Assembly: GCA_029204225.1 (NCBI GenBank)
Contig: CM055107.1
Coordinates: 3,977,079 to 4,041,078 of the forward strand
Length of the DNA: 64,000 nt
Source: Diphasiastrum complanatum
Lineage: Eukaryota > Streptophyta > Lycopodiopsida > Lycopodiales > Lycopodiaceae
Direction: 5' to 3'
The translations under genes and the position numbers were made by a program. The notes beneath the pieces are model-generated. The model searched no databases. It was not told the DNA's origin and saw only the letters and a list, made by a program, of their open reading frames with translations. Positions within the stretch are counted from its first letter, which is position 1; the number at the start of each line of letters is the position of its first letter. Positions 47,415-59,037 of the stretch are shown here, piece after piece.

Positions 47415-49470
47415 TTATAGATTCCACTTCTCATACAAAGTAGCGGAGATAAGGTTGACACCTGATCCTCCATCTACAATAGCAACTTCTTCTCCAAAGA
47501 GTTTGTGCTTGATAGGAAGAGTTATATTGTGCTGCTCACTCTCCCAAGCCGCTCCCACGTTCAAAACATTGTTGGCTTCTTCAAAATCGGTGCAAAATAA
47601 TGGTTCTTTGGAAGGTATTTCTGGTTCAATGTTCAACCAATCTGACAAGACACCCTTTGCTTGAGGTGCAAGTCGAAGGAGCTCTCCAATAGAGATATTC
47701 ATTCTGCTGGATAAGATGCTCGTCAGTAGTTCCGTCTTTGGAGCTTCAGGTTCTGCCATATGGAATGGTTCTTTCCGATGGTGTAGTCGCACGTTCACAT
47801 CTGATCTGTGTGGTGAACCTTGCGGTGCGTTTGCATGTTGATCTCTTTCTGGTGCAGTGCCTTGAGGAGCTGTCAGTTGATGTGCAGCTTGAGCAGCTTC
47901 CTCTGCTTGTGCTTCTTGTATCCAATGCTTGATCTTCTGATATCGTCTTTGTTCATCCTTCACATTCGGATAAGGTAATCTCGCTCCTCCTGATGTTGAA
48001 GGTTGGTCAGCTAGCACCGATACAGAGTGTAGTGATGATGAAGCTACCTCCTTGCGCTTTTGTGCTCGCGTAACAGCTAACACTAGAACGTTACAATAGG
48101 GAGGTCTCCTTGGTATAGTTGAGTGTGGAGTTGTGCTTGGGCCTGCTGATTGAACTGCAATCCAATTCAATGGTGCATTGGTGTTGGCTCTCAATGGACA
48201 ATTCTTGTAGCAATGTCCATATCCACACTCGCGATAGAAGGGCGTACAAATTTTTTTGTTTGGACATTCTGCAATCCTATGTCCTTCTCTGCATCCATAA
48301 CATCCATATAATCTGCCCCCTTGGCGTTGTGGCTGTGCAGCGTATGTGGCATAATACTCATTAATAGCAGGATCGATGAATGGTTCATCAGGTCCATACC
48401 ATTGTTGCATTTCCTATTGGAAAATGTTTCAGCTTCTGTCGCTGTGAGATTCACCTGGGCTGCTTGAGGATTATTTGGCCCTGGTGGTGCTGGTAGTGCC
48501 ATTCTTTGTTGTTGAGGGCCTGGTCCAAGCCTTGGTGCTGCATTAGGTGCTCCTTGATGGTAAGCATAAGAGGTCTGGAATTGAGTTCTCTTTTGCTGTA
48601 TGATCTGTGGGTTGTAGGGGCAATACACAGTGTCGTGCGAGGACGCATTGCACAGATGACAATATCTGTGCGTCAGCTTCAAATTCTGCTTCAGTACCGG
48701 ACACTCGTTGGAAGTGTGATTTTGGGTACAAATGGGACACCAAACATTGTCCCGTCGAGGATACTGTTGCTGATAAGGATCTGGTTGTGGTGCTGCAGTA
48801 TTTTGAAGAGCCTTAAGTTTTTGGTCAAATTGGACTGTGAGCTACTCCATCTGCTGCTTGTGTAACTTCATGATCTATTCCATCATCGATTCATTGAACA
48901 AGCTCGTAGAGGCTGAGGTTGATGCAATTGAAGGAGTTGAAGCATGAAGAGATGTAGTTCCTGGTGTAGAATCATCATCTGATCCTTCATCTTCTTCTCT
49001 CATTGCATCTTCCATAGCTTCGTGCAATGTGGCATATTGCTCCTGTCTTTTCAGGTCTTGTATGATGCTTCTAGGTAGTCCTGCTAGGAACCACATAATG
49101 ACCGCATGATCAGGAGTAAGCTCTGCATTATACTCGGATCTCAGGTGTTTGATCTGTTTGATGTTGTATCTAACCCTTTCTCTTTTTGCCATCTTGATTT
49201 TGCTAAGCAAGAGGAACGGGTCTTCAAGAAACTTCCGCGGCTTAAATCTGGTGATTAAAGCTGCTTTTACCACTTCCCAATCTGTTCGTTCTTGTGTCGT
49301 CTGATTGAAAAACCAATCTAAAAGCCGCTCCTGTCAAGGACATTGGAAACAGCTTCAGTTTTTCTGCCGAGGTGGTTTCACCATAGATCTCGCATGCTTG
49401 CCCATAGATTTGCAAGAATCTTATAGGATCTGTGGATCCATCAAATTTGGGCAATTACAATATGGGAGAT
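47415..49470 (-). pseudogene. Ty3/gypsy gag with several zinc knuckles, and protease
   Basis: Capsid region: PKFDGSTDPIRFLQIYGQAC (49450-49390), frameshift, then FKPRKFLEDPFLLLSKIK and a TPDHAVIMWFLAGLPRSI block (gag domain). An acidic Ser/Thr region follows. Next are CPICTQNHTSNEC and YCHLCNASSHDTVYC close together (48770-48630), a Gln/Pro-rich stretch, CYGCREGHRIAEC (48310-48270) and a YRECGYGHCYKNC that lacks its first Cys (48230-48190). The end is an aspartic protease AIVDGGSGVNLIS (about 47490-47450; active-site Asp in VDGGSG) at 47415. Stops near 48870 and shifts near 49320 and 48420 break the frame. Multiple CCHC units are unusual for Ty3 gag, which usually has one. Confidence 0.88.
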
Positions 49471-50040
49471 CTTCTGATTGCTTGTAGAGGTACCGCTGGC
49501 ATAGGAATATTTTGATCCATTGGATTTGGCTGATTTGGTCGGATCTCTTCCGCTGCTGCTTGATGTAGCTCTGGATTCTCTGTAGGTAGTATTCTACCAG
49601 ATCTCAATCTCATTCACTATGCAGATTTGATACAATGTGAAGGTACATGGCAACAGTGGATCTAAGTGGATCTTGTTCGGGTGTTGATCAGTGGTTGATG
49701 ATTTGAAAGGATGAAAGGAACACGAATAACTAACAACTTTTATAGGATGACAATTGAAATGGTTATTGAGAGATGAGTGTATGGTGGCACATATTTGAAT
49801 GGAGTTGATCACACACACAAAAAAATGGATGTTGTAACGGCGCAGTTGGCAACAATGGTGAGTGATAGATGGCCTCGATGGTACTGGGTCGGGTGGGGTC
49901 CGGGGCCTCCCCGCTGGCCCCAGCGCAGGGGGCTGGGGGACTGCGCTGGCCCCCAGCACTAAACGGTATGACTTGTATAAGATCGAACAAGTATTTCGCG
50001 CGTCAAGTCACTAGTAGTTTCAATAATTTTTTTGGATTTT
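49471..50040. other. Upstream region of the minus-strand Ty3 element
   Basis: Leader or LTR remains of the 43752-49470 element; no primer-binding site identified with confidence. At 49895-49962 is a GC-rich foldback (CTGGCCCCAGCGCAGGGGGC against GCGCTGGCCCCCAG). Confidence 0.4.
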
Positions 50041-50044
50041 CTTA

Positions 50045-50330
50045 ACAGAAACCTTCGCCTGACTGATATATGTCTTATCACAGTGTATTACCACTTTACG
50101 GAGCTCGACGAAGGTTCTTGTTGGCGAAGGATGGTTCAGCGAAGGTTCTGGAAACAATTTGGACACGATTTGGACAGGGAACCTTCGCCACTATCCTTAT
50201 GATGGAGACTAACCTTCGTCAAGCTGCTGCGAAGTACAGATTGATGATCAAAGGGCTGGAGAAGATTAGGCAAAGATTATCATGGCGAAAAATAGTCTGG
50301 CGAAGGTTCAGAAGGCAATTTGGCAATTTT
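50045..50330. repeat. Cluster of CGAAGGTT motifs in both orientations
   Basis: CGAAGGTT, or its complement AACCTTCG, occurs near 50050, 50107, 50140, 50178, 50211 and 50299, with near matches (GGCGAAGGAT, GCGAAAAATA) between. Spacing is irregular (about 30-90 bp). No coding potential recognised. Confidence 0.6.
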
Positions 50331-51840
50331 AGCATTCAAGCATCAAATTGGTTCACATGGCCAGTTGTGCTCGTTAATTATAATATACCTCCATGACTGT
50401 GAATATAAAAACAGGACACTTCTTATTAGATCTATTAATTCCAAGAAAGTACACAAGAAGAAGGGGAGTGCTGGAGAATGACGAACCTTTGGAGCCTTTA
50501 CCTTAAAATGCACTCGTGAATGGAAATCAAAATAGTGATAAGTGGGGTGTGCTTCTTTGTGCACCCTAAATTGAAATGTGTTTCTTTTGAAGGGTTAGGA
50601 TTTCAATCCTCCCTTCCTTGACGTAGCCAATAGAAACAAAGGGATAAGGGCATCCCCAAGAATAAAAAGACACCTCTTGTACATCATTTTGCATGCTAAT
50701 TGAGAGAAGGAGACTACCATTTTGAGTACTCAAGCATCCTCATGTGCTATTGCTCTTGTGTCTAATGCTTTTTGCTTTGAAGCTTTCTATTTTCCTATGC
50801 TTGCTATTTCATTGTTTATGCTACTTTAAGTTTTTCCATTAGATTCAAGCAATAGCTAATGAGCAACCTCCCTCTAACATCTCTCTCTTTCCCCCTTTTA
50901 CCTCTACTATGGATATTGTGCATAGGAAGTGTTAGTTTGGGGGTTAGTGTTAGTTTGTCGTGTTAGAAGGCACCTAAAATAAACAACTAAATCTAGTTAG
51001 AGATCTATCCTAGTGGAACTAACCCTTTGATAGGTGGAGGATGACTCACACTATTTCTATGTCCCTACAAGTGGCATTGTTTCCAAAGATAGCTACTACT
51101 AACTAGTTTAGTTAATGTTTTAGTTGTTTTAGTCTATTTTTTTTGAGTTTTAGGTGTTTTGGATAGTTTAGAGTTGATTTTGCTTGTTTTTGTGTGTTGA
51201 TCTGTTCGAAGCTAGCAGAGGTAGTGTTTGGAGGTAGTGGAGACCTAAGACAGCCTCTAAGGGCTTGGCACATCATCACGAATACCAAAAAATCTCAAAA
51301 CACCAAGAATTTTATAATTTTGGAGGGAAAAAGTGAGCCAAAAACCATCAGGTTTTTATTTCTCACAATTCACTGGATAAGAACTCTTGCATGACTAGCA
51401 GTAGCCTAAGGACAATATCCTAGTCCTGCATAGAAGCCTGCAAGAGTAACCTCCCAACAGATTTCTAGAAAAGTGAAAAAAATCCATAAAAATTCAAAAA
51501 AATCCTTGTAAAAACAAAAAAAAAATTCAAAAATGTTCAGTAACCCTCGTTTGACCTCCTCTACCTAGATCTCACTGAGACAAGCTCACAGACGAGTCTA
51601 CGAGAGTTACTTTTTAGTGGAAGACCTGCTACGAGAGTTCCCAAGGTCCAAAAGAGCCACAATCCAGTCATGACGACGAGTCCACAAGAGTTCATCTTGT
51701 TCTAGTGAACTGTAAGAGAGTTCCAAGTGCTAGAAAATCTGAAAAATCCTCAGAATCAGAGAATCTTCGCACAAGTACCTCTCGCATAATGGTTTAATGA
51801 GTTCATAAAGTCATTTTCCATAAAGTATCAAGTTTGCAAG
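50331..51840. other. LTR-like or unique AT-rich DNA without genes
   Basis: Region 50560-50830 resembles the LTR-like remnant at 34.1 kb in having a GAGAGAAGGAGACTACCATTTTGAGT-type block, but no terminus is found. From 51540 to 51760 a GAGTCTACGAGAGTT-like motif recurs about four times, degenerate. No ORF of interest. Confidence 0.35.
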
Positions 51841-51841
51841 A

Positions 51842-52325
51842 GTGGTATACCACCAACCATAGTCCAATATACCATACCCTTGGTGGACGAGACAATTCCC
51901 AAGGTGAGCTGTTACTATCGTTGCAATCCCAATTATACAGAATTGATCAAACAGAAATTGCAGAAGCTATTCAACATCAATTTCATTTATGAAATCAAGC
52001 ATACAAAATGGGTATCGTCGATAGTCATAGTCCCCAAAAAAAACGGCAAAATGTGAATCTGAAGGCGCTAAATGCGATCACCAAGAAGGATCACTTTCCA
52101 CTACCTTTCATAGAGAGTGTCCTAGATCGAGTAGTAGGAGTAGAAGCCTATAGTTTCTTGGATGGCTTCAATGGCTACAATCAAGTAAAGATCGTGCCAG
52201 AAGATTAACACAAGACAACATTCGCCACTGAATGGGGAACTTATGCCTATAAGGTGATGCCATTCAGTCTTTGCAATGCCCCCAGTACCTTCCCGAGAGT
52301 CATGTAGGCAGCATTCAAGTTAACT
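51842..52325 (+). pseudogene. Ty3/gypsy reverse transcriptase fragment
   Basis: The frame reads YRCNPNYTELIKQKLQKLF, FIYEIKHTKWVSSIVIVPKK, then after a short deletion LKALNAITKKDHFPLPFIES, VLDRVVGVEAYSFLDGFNGY and MPFSLCNAPSTFPRVM. It matches the RT at 45650-46041 closely and keeps the Arg codon lost there. It is truncated before the catalytic Asp pair and carries a stop near 52206. Confidence 0.88.
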
Positions 52326-53189
52326 TACTATACTATGCAACTACTTGACAATGACAACCGTCACCACAATCTACTCCAAACAACACAACAACTCCACGTC
52401 ATCTTTTTGTACACTCATCTAACACTAAGACATGCTCACAGCCTCTGCTGATAGGCAGAACACAAGCACACAGTTGTAAACAAGAGAAGTAAACGAAGCA
52501 AAGAAGAGTAGACAGATTCTAGAGTGTGAAATCTACCAACATTTGGCCCGTTGCCGCTTGGCTTCACACACATCATCTTCACACCAATCCTACTGTAGCT
52601 GTAACACGCTCAGATCTCTGCAAATGTGTTCTGTATCTACCAACCATTTTGAGTATGCAAATCCTCTATAGCCTCTGACATCATGTGTCCCAAGTTCTTG
52701 ATCCAAACAACCGTATAAACAAGAAGACACACGAACATCTAATCCATAGATTCTTGTAACCAAAGGAACAATGGGTTCCACGCCACCATTGACCACATGA
52801 ACAGTCTTACACCCATTGGCAACCATCGCTGCAGCTCAGTCAGCCATTGCACACATTGACTGCACGTATCTTGATGAGAACCGCTTCACCAGTCGTCAAC
52901 ATCATCATCTGTCCGCCGCACCAGTTTCACTCCATCCCTTCCAGAACAGCTTCACGTTTTCACCACTCTTCCTTAGTAACACACCTTCAAGAACTCCATA
53001 TCCATACCTGCCAGAACCGCACGCAGTCTTCTTCCTCCCCGCACTCACCAAGCGCTCCTTCACATCGCATCCCCTTCCCCCGCGCCTCATGCAGTCTCCA
53101 TCACCATTTGCACACAACCCCTGCCTCACACTACTCTCTCTAACCGATTCTGCCACACCGACCTTCACGCTCCATTCCCTTCAGCTCTC
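52326..53189. other. No gene recognised
   Basis: C-rich plus strand gives open frames rich in Ser/Pro/His with no family features. No transposon motif. Confidence 0.35.
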
Positions 53190-54060
53190 GACCGAATAGC
53201 TCCCATCCCAACTCGACCGAATACATTCTCGTAACGCGAAATCACTTTTTAGATTTTTAGAAACGGAATGGTGATGCCTCACACAAAGTAATATGTGGGG
53301 CAAACTTTTTTTTTACAAAAAATTTACGTTTTTTACATGCACCTTTCGCCCGGAAGGTGAGTTTAAAAAAAAATTATGTAAAAAAAAAAAGAAAAAAAAA
53401 ACGTAAAAACGAAATTCACGGAAGGGAAGGGCCGGCTCCTCAGCCCTTTCGCCCGCGGAAGATCGTGAGCCCTCGGGCCTCCGCCCTCGGACGCACACTC
53501 TTCCGGGGCGGAAGGGCCTCAGAGAAGGACCTCCCCCCCCCCCATCTCGACCGAATACATTCTCCTCACATTTCGACCGAACAGCTCCCATCCCAACTCG
53601 ACCGAATACATTCTCCTCACAACTCAACCGAATACATTCTCCTCACATTTCGACCGAATAGCTCCCAACCCAACTCGACCGAACACATTCTCCTCACATT
53701 TCGATCGAACAGCTCCCATCCCAACTCGACCGGATACATTCTCCTCACAACTCGACCGAATACATTCTCCTCACATCTCGACCAAACAGCTCCTATCCCA
53801 ACTCGACCGAATAGTTCCCATCTCATCTCCACCGATTACCTTTCCAAGCATTCTCGACCGACGAACCCTTCTCCACATCTTGACCGAATGATCCAGTTCT
53901 CCAATCTCGACCGACGGATCCTCTCCACATCTCGACCGCCGACGACCATCCTTCAAATCTTGACCGAATAGGCCTGACTTCATGACAGCTGAAAAAATCT
54001 CGATCAGGTCCTACAAAAAACTCTCGACCGGACAGTCCCTACTCAAATCTTGACCGGACC
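53190..54060 (+). repeat. CGACCGA minisatellite
   Basis: Units of about 24-27 bp with the core CTCGACCGAATACATTCTCCTCAC alternate with TTTCGACCGAACAGCTCCCATCCCAA. Clear copies run from 53547 to 53830 and a partial one precedes the insert at 53206-53233. More diverged TCGACCG motifs continue to 54055. It may belong to the leader of the gag fragment that follows. Confidence 0.85.
53234..53545. mobile_element. GC-cored MITE-like repeat, copy 2
   Basis: Interrupts the minisatellite after ATACATTCTC. AT-rich border (GGTGATGCCTCAC...ACATGCACCTTTCG), then an A-rich stretch and a GC-rich core (53430-53540) with CGGAAG and CCTCGG blocks. Its border is the reverse complement of the right border of copy 1 (12550-12640). 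Confidence 0.5.
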
Positions 54061-54678
54061 AACTTATTTTTTAGAGCCTTCGTTATTTTTTTGATACTTC
54101 ATTAATTTTTTAGATACTTCATTTATTTTTCGACCCTTCGCTAGATTTTTTATTCTTTGAAATTTTTTATCCATTAATTTTTTTTCGATCCATCCATTTT
54201 TTTTCGAAACTCAATTTTTCGATACTCCAATTTTTAAGTCATAAAGTTTTCAAGTTATCAGTTTTTCGAGTCCCCCATTTTTTGAGTTATCAGTTTTTCC
54301 AATTCCCCATTTTTTGAGTTATCAGTTTTTCGAGTCGCCAATTTTTCAAGTCACCTCTTTTTCAAGTCACCACATTTTCTCCGATCCACTTCACTTTTCC
54401 GAACCACTCTCAGTCTTCAACCCCAGTCCAATTTTTCGACCCCAGTTTAAAATCAAAAAGAAAAAACCTAGCTTACCTATTACGCAACTCCCTAGCACAC
54501 ACATTACACAACCACCTAGCTTACCCACTAACCAAACCCTTCGCACTCCCATTACCCAAACCACTAACACACCCAATACACAATAGCTAACTGACATATT
54601 ACACAGATCCAAACCATACCAACTAACCAGATTTCAAACCAACCAAAAAAAACAAAACAAAAAACAAGATACTACCCA
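54061..54678 (+). repeat. Degenerate TTTTTCGAGT/AGTTATCAG repeats and A/C-rich leader
   Basis: TTTTTTGAGTTATCAGTTTTTC recurs three times between 54240 and 54335, with weaker copies on both sides. It is followed by ACCCA/ACACA-rich DNA with no gene before the gag start at 54679. Confidence 0.6.
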
Positions 54679-55700
54679 ATGGAACACCATATTGATCCCG
54701 ATACCGCCGACGATTACACACCCGAAATGGTGTCACCTACATCTGATGAAATCCGACGTCATAGGTCCTCTCGAATGAAATCACAAGTACACGAACCATC
54801 GAAAAACCCATTCGAGTGGCGAGAACCTCATAGAGCCGAGTCTTCACAAGCCAGAGCCCATTTTTATGGTGTTGAACCCTTCACAGGCCAAAGCCCACCT
54901 TAATGGCATTTTTGCTACCCACGGTGCTCATCATGAGAAAAGAACCCCAAAACTGGATCTACCAAAGTTTGATGGTAGTTCAGACCCTCAATGATTCTTG
55001 CAAATCTTTGAGAATGCGTGCGATGTGTATGGCAAAAAATCTCTCGATGCTATGGTCCAACTATTTTCTATGACCATGCTCAATAAAGCACGTGACTGGT
55101 TTTTTACCCTCGATCGTGATGATAAGACTAATTGGTCTATATTGAAAGAGTCTCTTATCAAACGTTTTAAGCCCTTTCGTTTGATAGAGAGTCCTTTGTC
55201 AAATTGAGTAACGTCTAGATGGGAAAAGACGATCGCGTACGAGACTATATTGAGCGTTTCAAGCGCTTAAAAAGTGAAGTACAAGACCAGCCCACCGAAC
55301 AGATACTCATCATTTGATTTTTGGTCAGACCTCCAAGCTGGATCAGATGCGAGTTTAAATCCAATGACGAATATACGAGCCTCAAGATAGCTATGTCTGA
55401 TGTCATCCAGGAGGAAGATGGAGGATCAGAAGTTGATGAATCCAGGAAAAGGAAAGCACCCCATGCTGCTGTCCATGAGTCGAAGCAGATCGATGATACC
55501 CGAGATCAGCTTTGGAAATCACAGTTGGAGTTGCTTAATCAGCAACATCAATTGCAAAGGGAGAAACTCACCAATGAGTTTCAAACTACTCTAAAATCTA
55601 TCCAACGCAGTATGCCTCATCAACTACACAAGCCCAGGTACCCTATAGACAAAAACCCATCTATTGTCCACACTGCCGCGAGCTACACATCCTGCTGATG
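54679..55700 (+). pseudogene. Ty3/gypsy gag fragment
   Basis: Starts with an ATG at 54679, with a charged leader (EIRRHRSSRMKSQVHEPSKN), then LPKFDGSSDP (54957-54990), FLQIFENACDVYGKKS, DWFFTLDRDDKTNWSILKES and IKRFKPFRL, the same capsid blocks as the gag at 49450. After shifts near 55207 and 55320 a C-terminal part has DVIQEEDGGSEVDESRKRK and a coiled stretch (LELLNQQHQLQREKLTNEF). It has at least three lesions. No zinc knuckle is evident. Confidence 0.8.
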
Positions 55701-56470
55701 CTTGCCTTTCATATCAGCATATCCAAGCACATGCCATCCAACGATATGAAGAACAACCATGTCATGGATGATGAACTACTTAGAACCTACCAAACTTGGA
55801 GTCAACCACAAATAGATTGTAGAGTGACCTCTCAGGGTGACGTGACTAGAACGGAAGGAGAGAAGCCCCCGATAAACTTGGCAGAAACACTCATAGAAAA
55901 AAAATGGCTGAGAGTAACCCAAGATAGGGTACAGACAGACATCTCTAATGAAGAGTGTGAGGGAGCAAGTAAGCGGCTGGTAGACTCCAAAGACATCGAA
56001 CCTAGAGACAAATCATCCTCAATAGCTACTGTTGGAATAGAAGAACCTATACCCTTGATTGGAAGCCGTATAGATGAAGAAACAACTCCCTCAGAAGTTA
56101 GTATGAGACCATTCCCCTTGGAATTGAGACAAACCAAAGGGATTATACTTCGAAGAAAATCAGTCAAAACTCAATATTTCTTAGGGATTTGATAATGCAA
56201 TCTTGCAAAGAAGGTAGCTTTGAGTGACAAGTCAGGATCTACAAACATACAAAGTCATAGACATCAGATGCAAGAGGTTGGGTTAGTCAATCGTGGAATT
56301 TTAAACAAAAAGACTGAATATTCACAGATTGAAAAGCTTAAACGACCTCCTCAGGATAGACGAGACAAGACCCATGACAAAAGACCCCTGCAACACTCTA
56401 TAGGATCACTAATCCCCGAGGGGACTAGGGCGAGAGTACTGACGATAACCCAGAGCGAGTTACAGACAGA
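55701..56470 (+). pseudogene. Downstream ORF remnant of the Ty3 element
   Basis: An open frame to about 56192 (GEKPPINLAETLIEKKWLRV, VGIEEPIPLIGSRIDEET) and a second one to the CT run follow gag on the same strand. The composition looks coding, but I recognise no domain and see no protease motif. Probably part of the same element's polyprotein. Confidence 0.35.
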
Positions 56471-56492
56471 CCCACCTAGAAAAGACATACAC

Positions 56493-56495
<3 letters not shown>

Positions 56496-56554
<59 letters not shown>
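56496..56554. repeat. (CT)n microsatellite
   Basis: 59-bp uninterrupted CT run that ends the downstream ORF remnant. Confidence 0.97.
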
Positions 56555-56557
<3 letters not shown>

Positions 56558-56712
56558 CACTTAACAATATCTATTCAAACACTTAACACTTAACAATACC
56601 ATCAAACACTATCTATTCAAACACCTAACACTTAACAACATCTATTTAAACACTTAACACTATCTATTCAAACACTTAGCACTTAACACTTAACACTATT
56701 TATTCAAACACT
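56555..56712 (+). repeat. CAAACACTTAACACTATCTATT short tandem repeats
   Basis: Variants of CAAACACTTAACACTTAACA and CTATCTATTCAAACAC recur about eight times next to the CT run. The reverse complement (AATAGATAGTGTTTGA) closely resembles the spacer motif of the composite GA array at 42.6-43.4 kb. Confidence 0.8.
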
Positions 56713-56960
56713 TATCTTTCCTCTCTTCACTTTCTTTCACAAAAACAAACAAAACAAACTTTATCTTTCAAACAAAAAGCAAAACAAAAACTTCAAAAGC
56801 TTTTAAATCTTCAAGCATCAACCTCAAAGCATCAGCACCAACCTCAAAGCATCAAAAGCATGAACTGATCTTCAAGAATCTCAATAATCGCTCCAAAGAC
56901 GCCTTCAATTGCTCCAACCTGCACAAAACAAAGTGAGGAAGAAGACGCTAGATCGCACGA
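56713..56960. other. No gene recognised
   Basis: A/C-rich sequence with CAAAGCATCA and AAACAAAAC motifs only. Confidence 0.35.
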
Positions 56961-56969
56961 ATTTGGAAA

Positions 56970-57540
56970 TATGAAACAGACATTGGATTCCGACATCCTT
57001 CAAACGCGTCAGAATCTGACGTCCGTGTTGGTTCAGGTCCAGACGCCAAACGACGTGAATAGGCTTTTGGATTGTTGACGTGGACGTCGGAATCCGATGT
57101 CCATGTCGGATGACACATAAATATTTTTTAAAGAAAAAAATGCCACACCATATCCACGTTGAGATGTTGGATTCCGACGTGCACTTTAAAAATTGGTTGC
57201 CGCCACAATTTCCCGATCACCAAACTCCGATTTTGGGATTTTTTGCCATGATGTCGGATTCCGACGTGTCGAATTGTGACAGATTATAAAATTTTCGAAA
57301 ATATGTCGGACGCCCATGTCGGAATCCGCGCGATATGTTATTGTGTTTGTAATATATTGATTGACATTATCAATATATTACTGCAATTGATCACAATATT
57401 GTTACTAGTTTTCATATGTGTAATATTGAACCAAGAAATGCAATGTCGGAATCCGAAATATGGGCAATGTTGGATTCCAAGATGTGCAACGTAATAACTA
57501 ACTAGGAATTTTGAAACTATGTGCAATGTCGATTTTTCAC
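56970..57540. repeat. Cluster of palindromic GTCGGATTCCGAC motifs
   Basis: The near-palindrome (A/G)TGTCGGATTCCGACGT occurs in full or partial form near 56982, 57018, 57085, 57104, 57166, 57252, 57303, 57320, 57446 and 57467. Flanks between copies are not similar, so this is not a simple tandem array. Confidence 0.7.
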
Positions 57541-58885
57541 CCTTCGACCTAGTCTTGCCCTTTCATGTACTCCTTGCCATGTGTCTAGGTTTTGTGGACC
57601 TCTTTTTCTTTTGTACCTTCATCCTTTTCTCCCCTCATGATAGTCACCTTTTACACTTTTCCCTTCTATGATGGTTACAATACTTCCCACTGAACTCTTG
57701 ACATATTGCAAAAAAAGTGGATTTTATCACTGATTGCCAGTGATTGTCAACCTCTCACTTTTTGACACCTGGCTAGCTTAAGCACATGTCTATTAGTGAA
57801 GGTCCCTGAAGGGCTAGCAAGGTCATTATGGCCAGTCATTCCAATACTTATCCAATAGGTTCTTACCACTTCTCCAAAAAATGAAGTTTCTGTTGCAATT
57901 CTTCAATTTCTCTTTGAAAAGCATGTCAATGCTAAGGTTGAGGGGGAACTTTTGGCTTATATTGTGATTTTCATTTTTTGGTCTTTCTAGCCGATAATTG
58001 TCGTTACACCTCTATTTCTTGATTATCTGCACTGTAATTCCTGATAATCACTTCCTTTCTCCCAGTATTTTGACCGTTACGTACTGTTGTGTCGATTCAT
58101 CTCGATCTTTTGCTGCTGGTAGCTCAATTAGTGCAATTTCCAAGTTGTTGATTTTTCTCGTATGACAAACTAGAGCAATCCCCGACCAAAAACTGACCGT
58201 CCTTGAAAAGCAAAGAGGTTTTCTCATTAGCAAAAATATTTTTCAGTACATCAAAATGGTGCTCGACAATGCCGACATTTTTAAAGTTTGAGCCAATTCT
58301 AAGGCCTTAAAACTTCTATTAGCCCCATTTAAACGGGCTGGGACCTATTTCTATATAAATCGTCATTTTTTTCGCATGACTTACAAAAAAGCGACACTTG
58401 TCAAATTTTTAGACGGTGCTTCAAATCTACTCAAAGGCCCATTTTACGGTCACAAAATTTTTTCTAGCCACTTTAAGGGCAGGTCGGGACCCTTCTTATT
58501 GGCATTTGTGCCACTTTCTATATAATTTTGCCGGTTGTACATAATAGCTTTTTATAGCTTCTATGAACATTTTTGCCCATAGTAGCCCAATTTTTGGCTA
58601 CAAAACTTTGGCTAACAAGAGGGCTTGTTATCGGGCGTAGACGGTCACCACAAGCTATTGTGTTGCTTTGTAGTGAGGTAAGGTAATGGTGACCCATTTT
58701 GGCGGCTATAGCAAGCCCGTTCACGCTGCTATTGGCCATTATTGGCATTAATAGATAAATATTTCAGGAGTAGGTAGTCATAGTGGTATCACTTTGAGGT
58801 GAAGAAATGAAGTCGGATGAGGGGTGGCCGGGTGAGCAGGTGAACATGGAAAGAGCCCCTAAAAGGGCATGGAAGTCACATGGCC
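57541..58885. other. No gene recognised
   Basis: AT-rich DNA with some GGCCC/GGGCC motifs between 58290 and 58500. It is the distal upstream region of RPL41. Confidence 0.35.
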
Positions 58886-59037
58886 TAATCTTTAAGAACC
58901 CTAAAATAGGGAACCCCGGCCTCATGTTCTTATTTCACTGCGGCTTGCCCTAAATTATTTCAGTTTTTATTTTGCTTGTGTTTCTGCTGCAGGCGATCGA
59001 TTAATCTTACGCTGGATCTGTGTTGTGATCCATCATC
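58886..59037 (+). promoter_or_regulatory. RPL41 proximal promoter and 5' leader
   Basis: A telo-box-like AACCCTAAA lies at 58898-58906, and GCCCTAAAT occurs near 58948; such motifs are common upstream of plant ribosomal protein genes. TTTCTGCTGCAG at 58981-58992 would be a good acceptor for a 5' leader intron, which is unproven. Confidence 0.5.

Noticed and set aside
52816-53199. 127-codon Ser/Pro/His-rich frame
   Set aside because: Composition effect of a C-rich strand, with overlapping open frames in other phases and no known motif.
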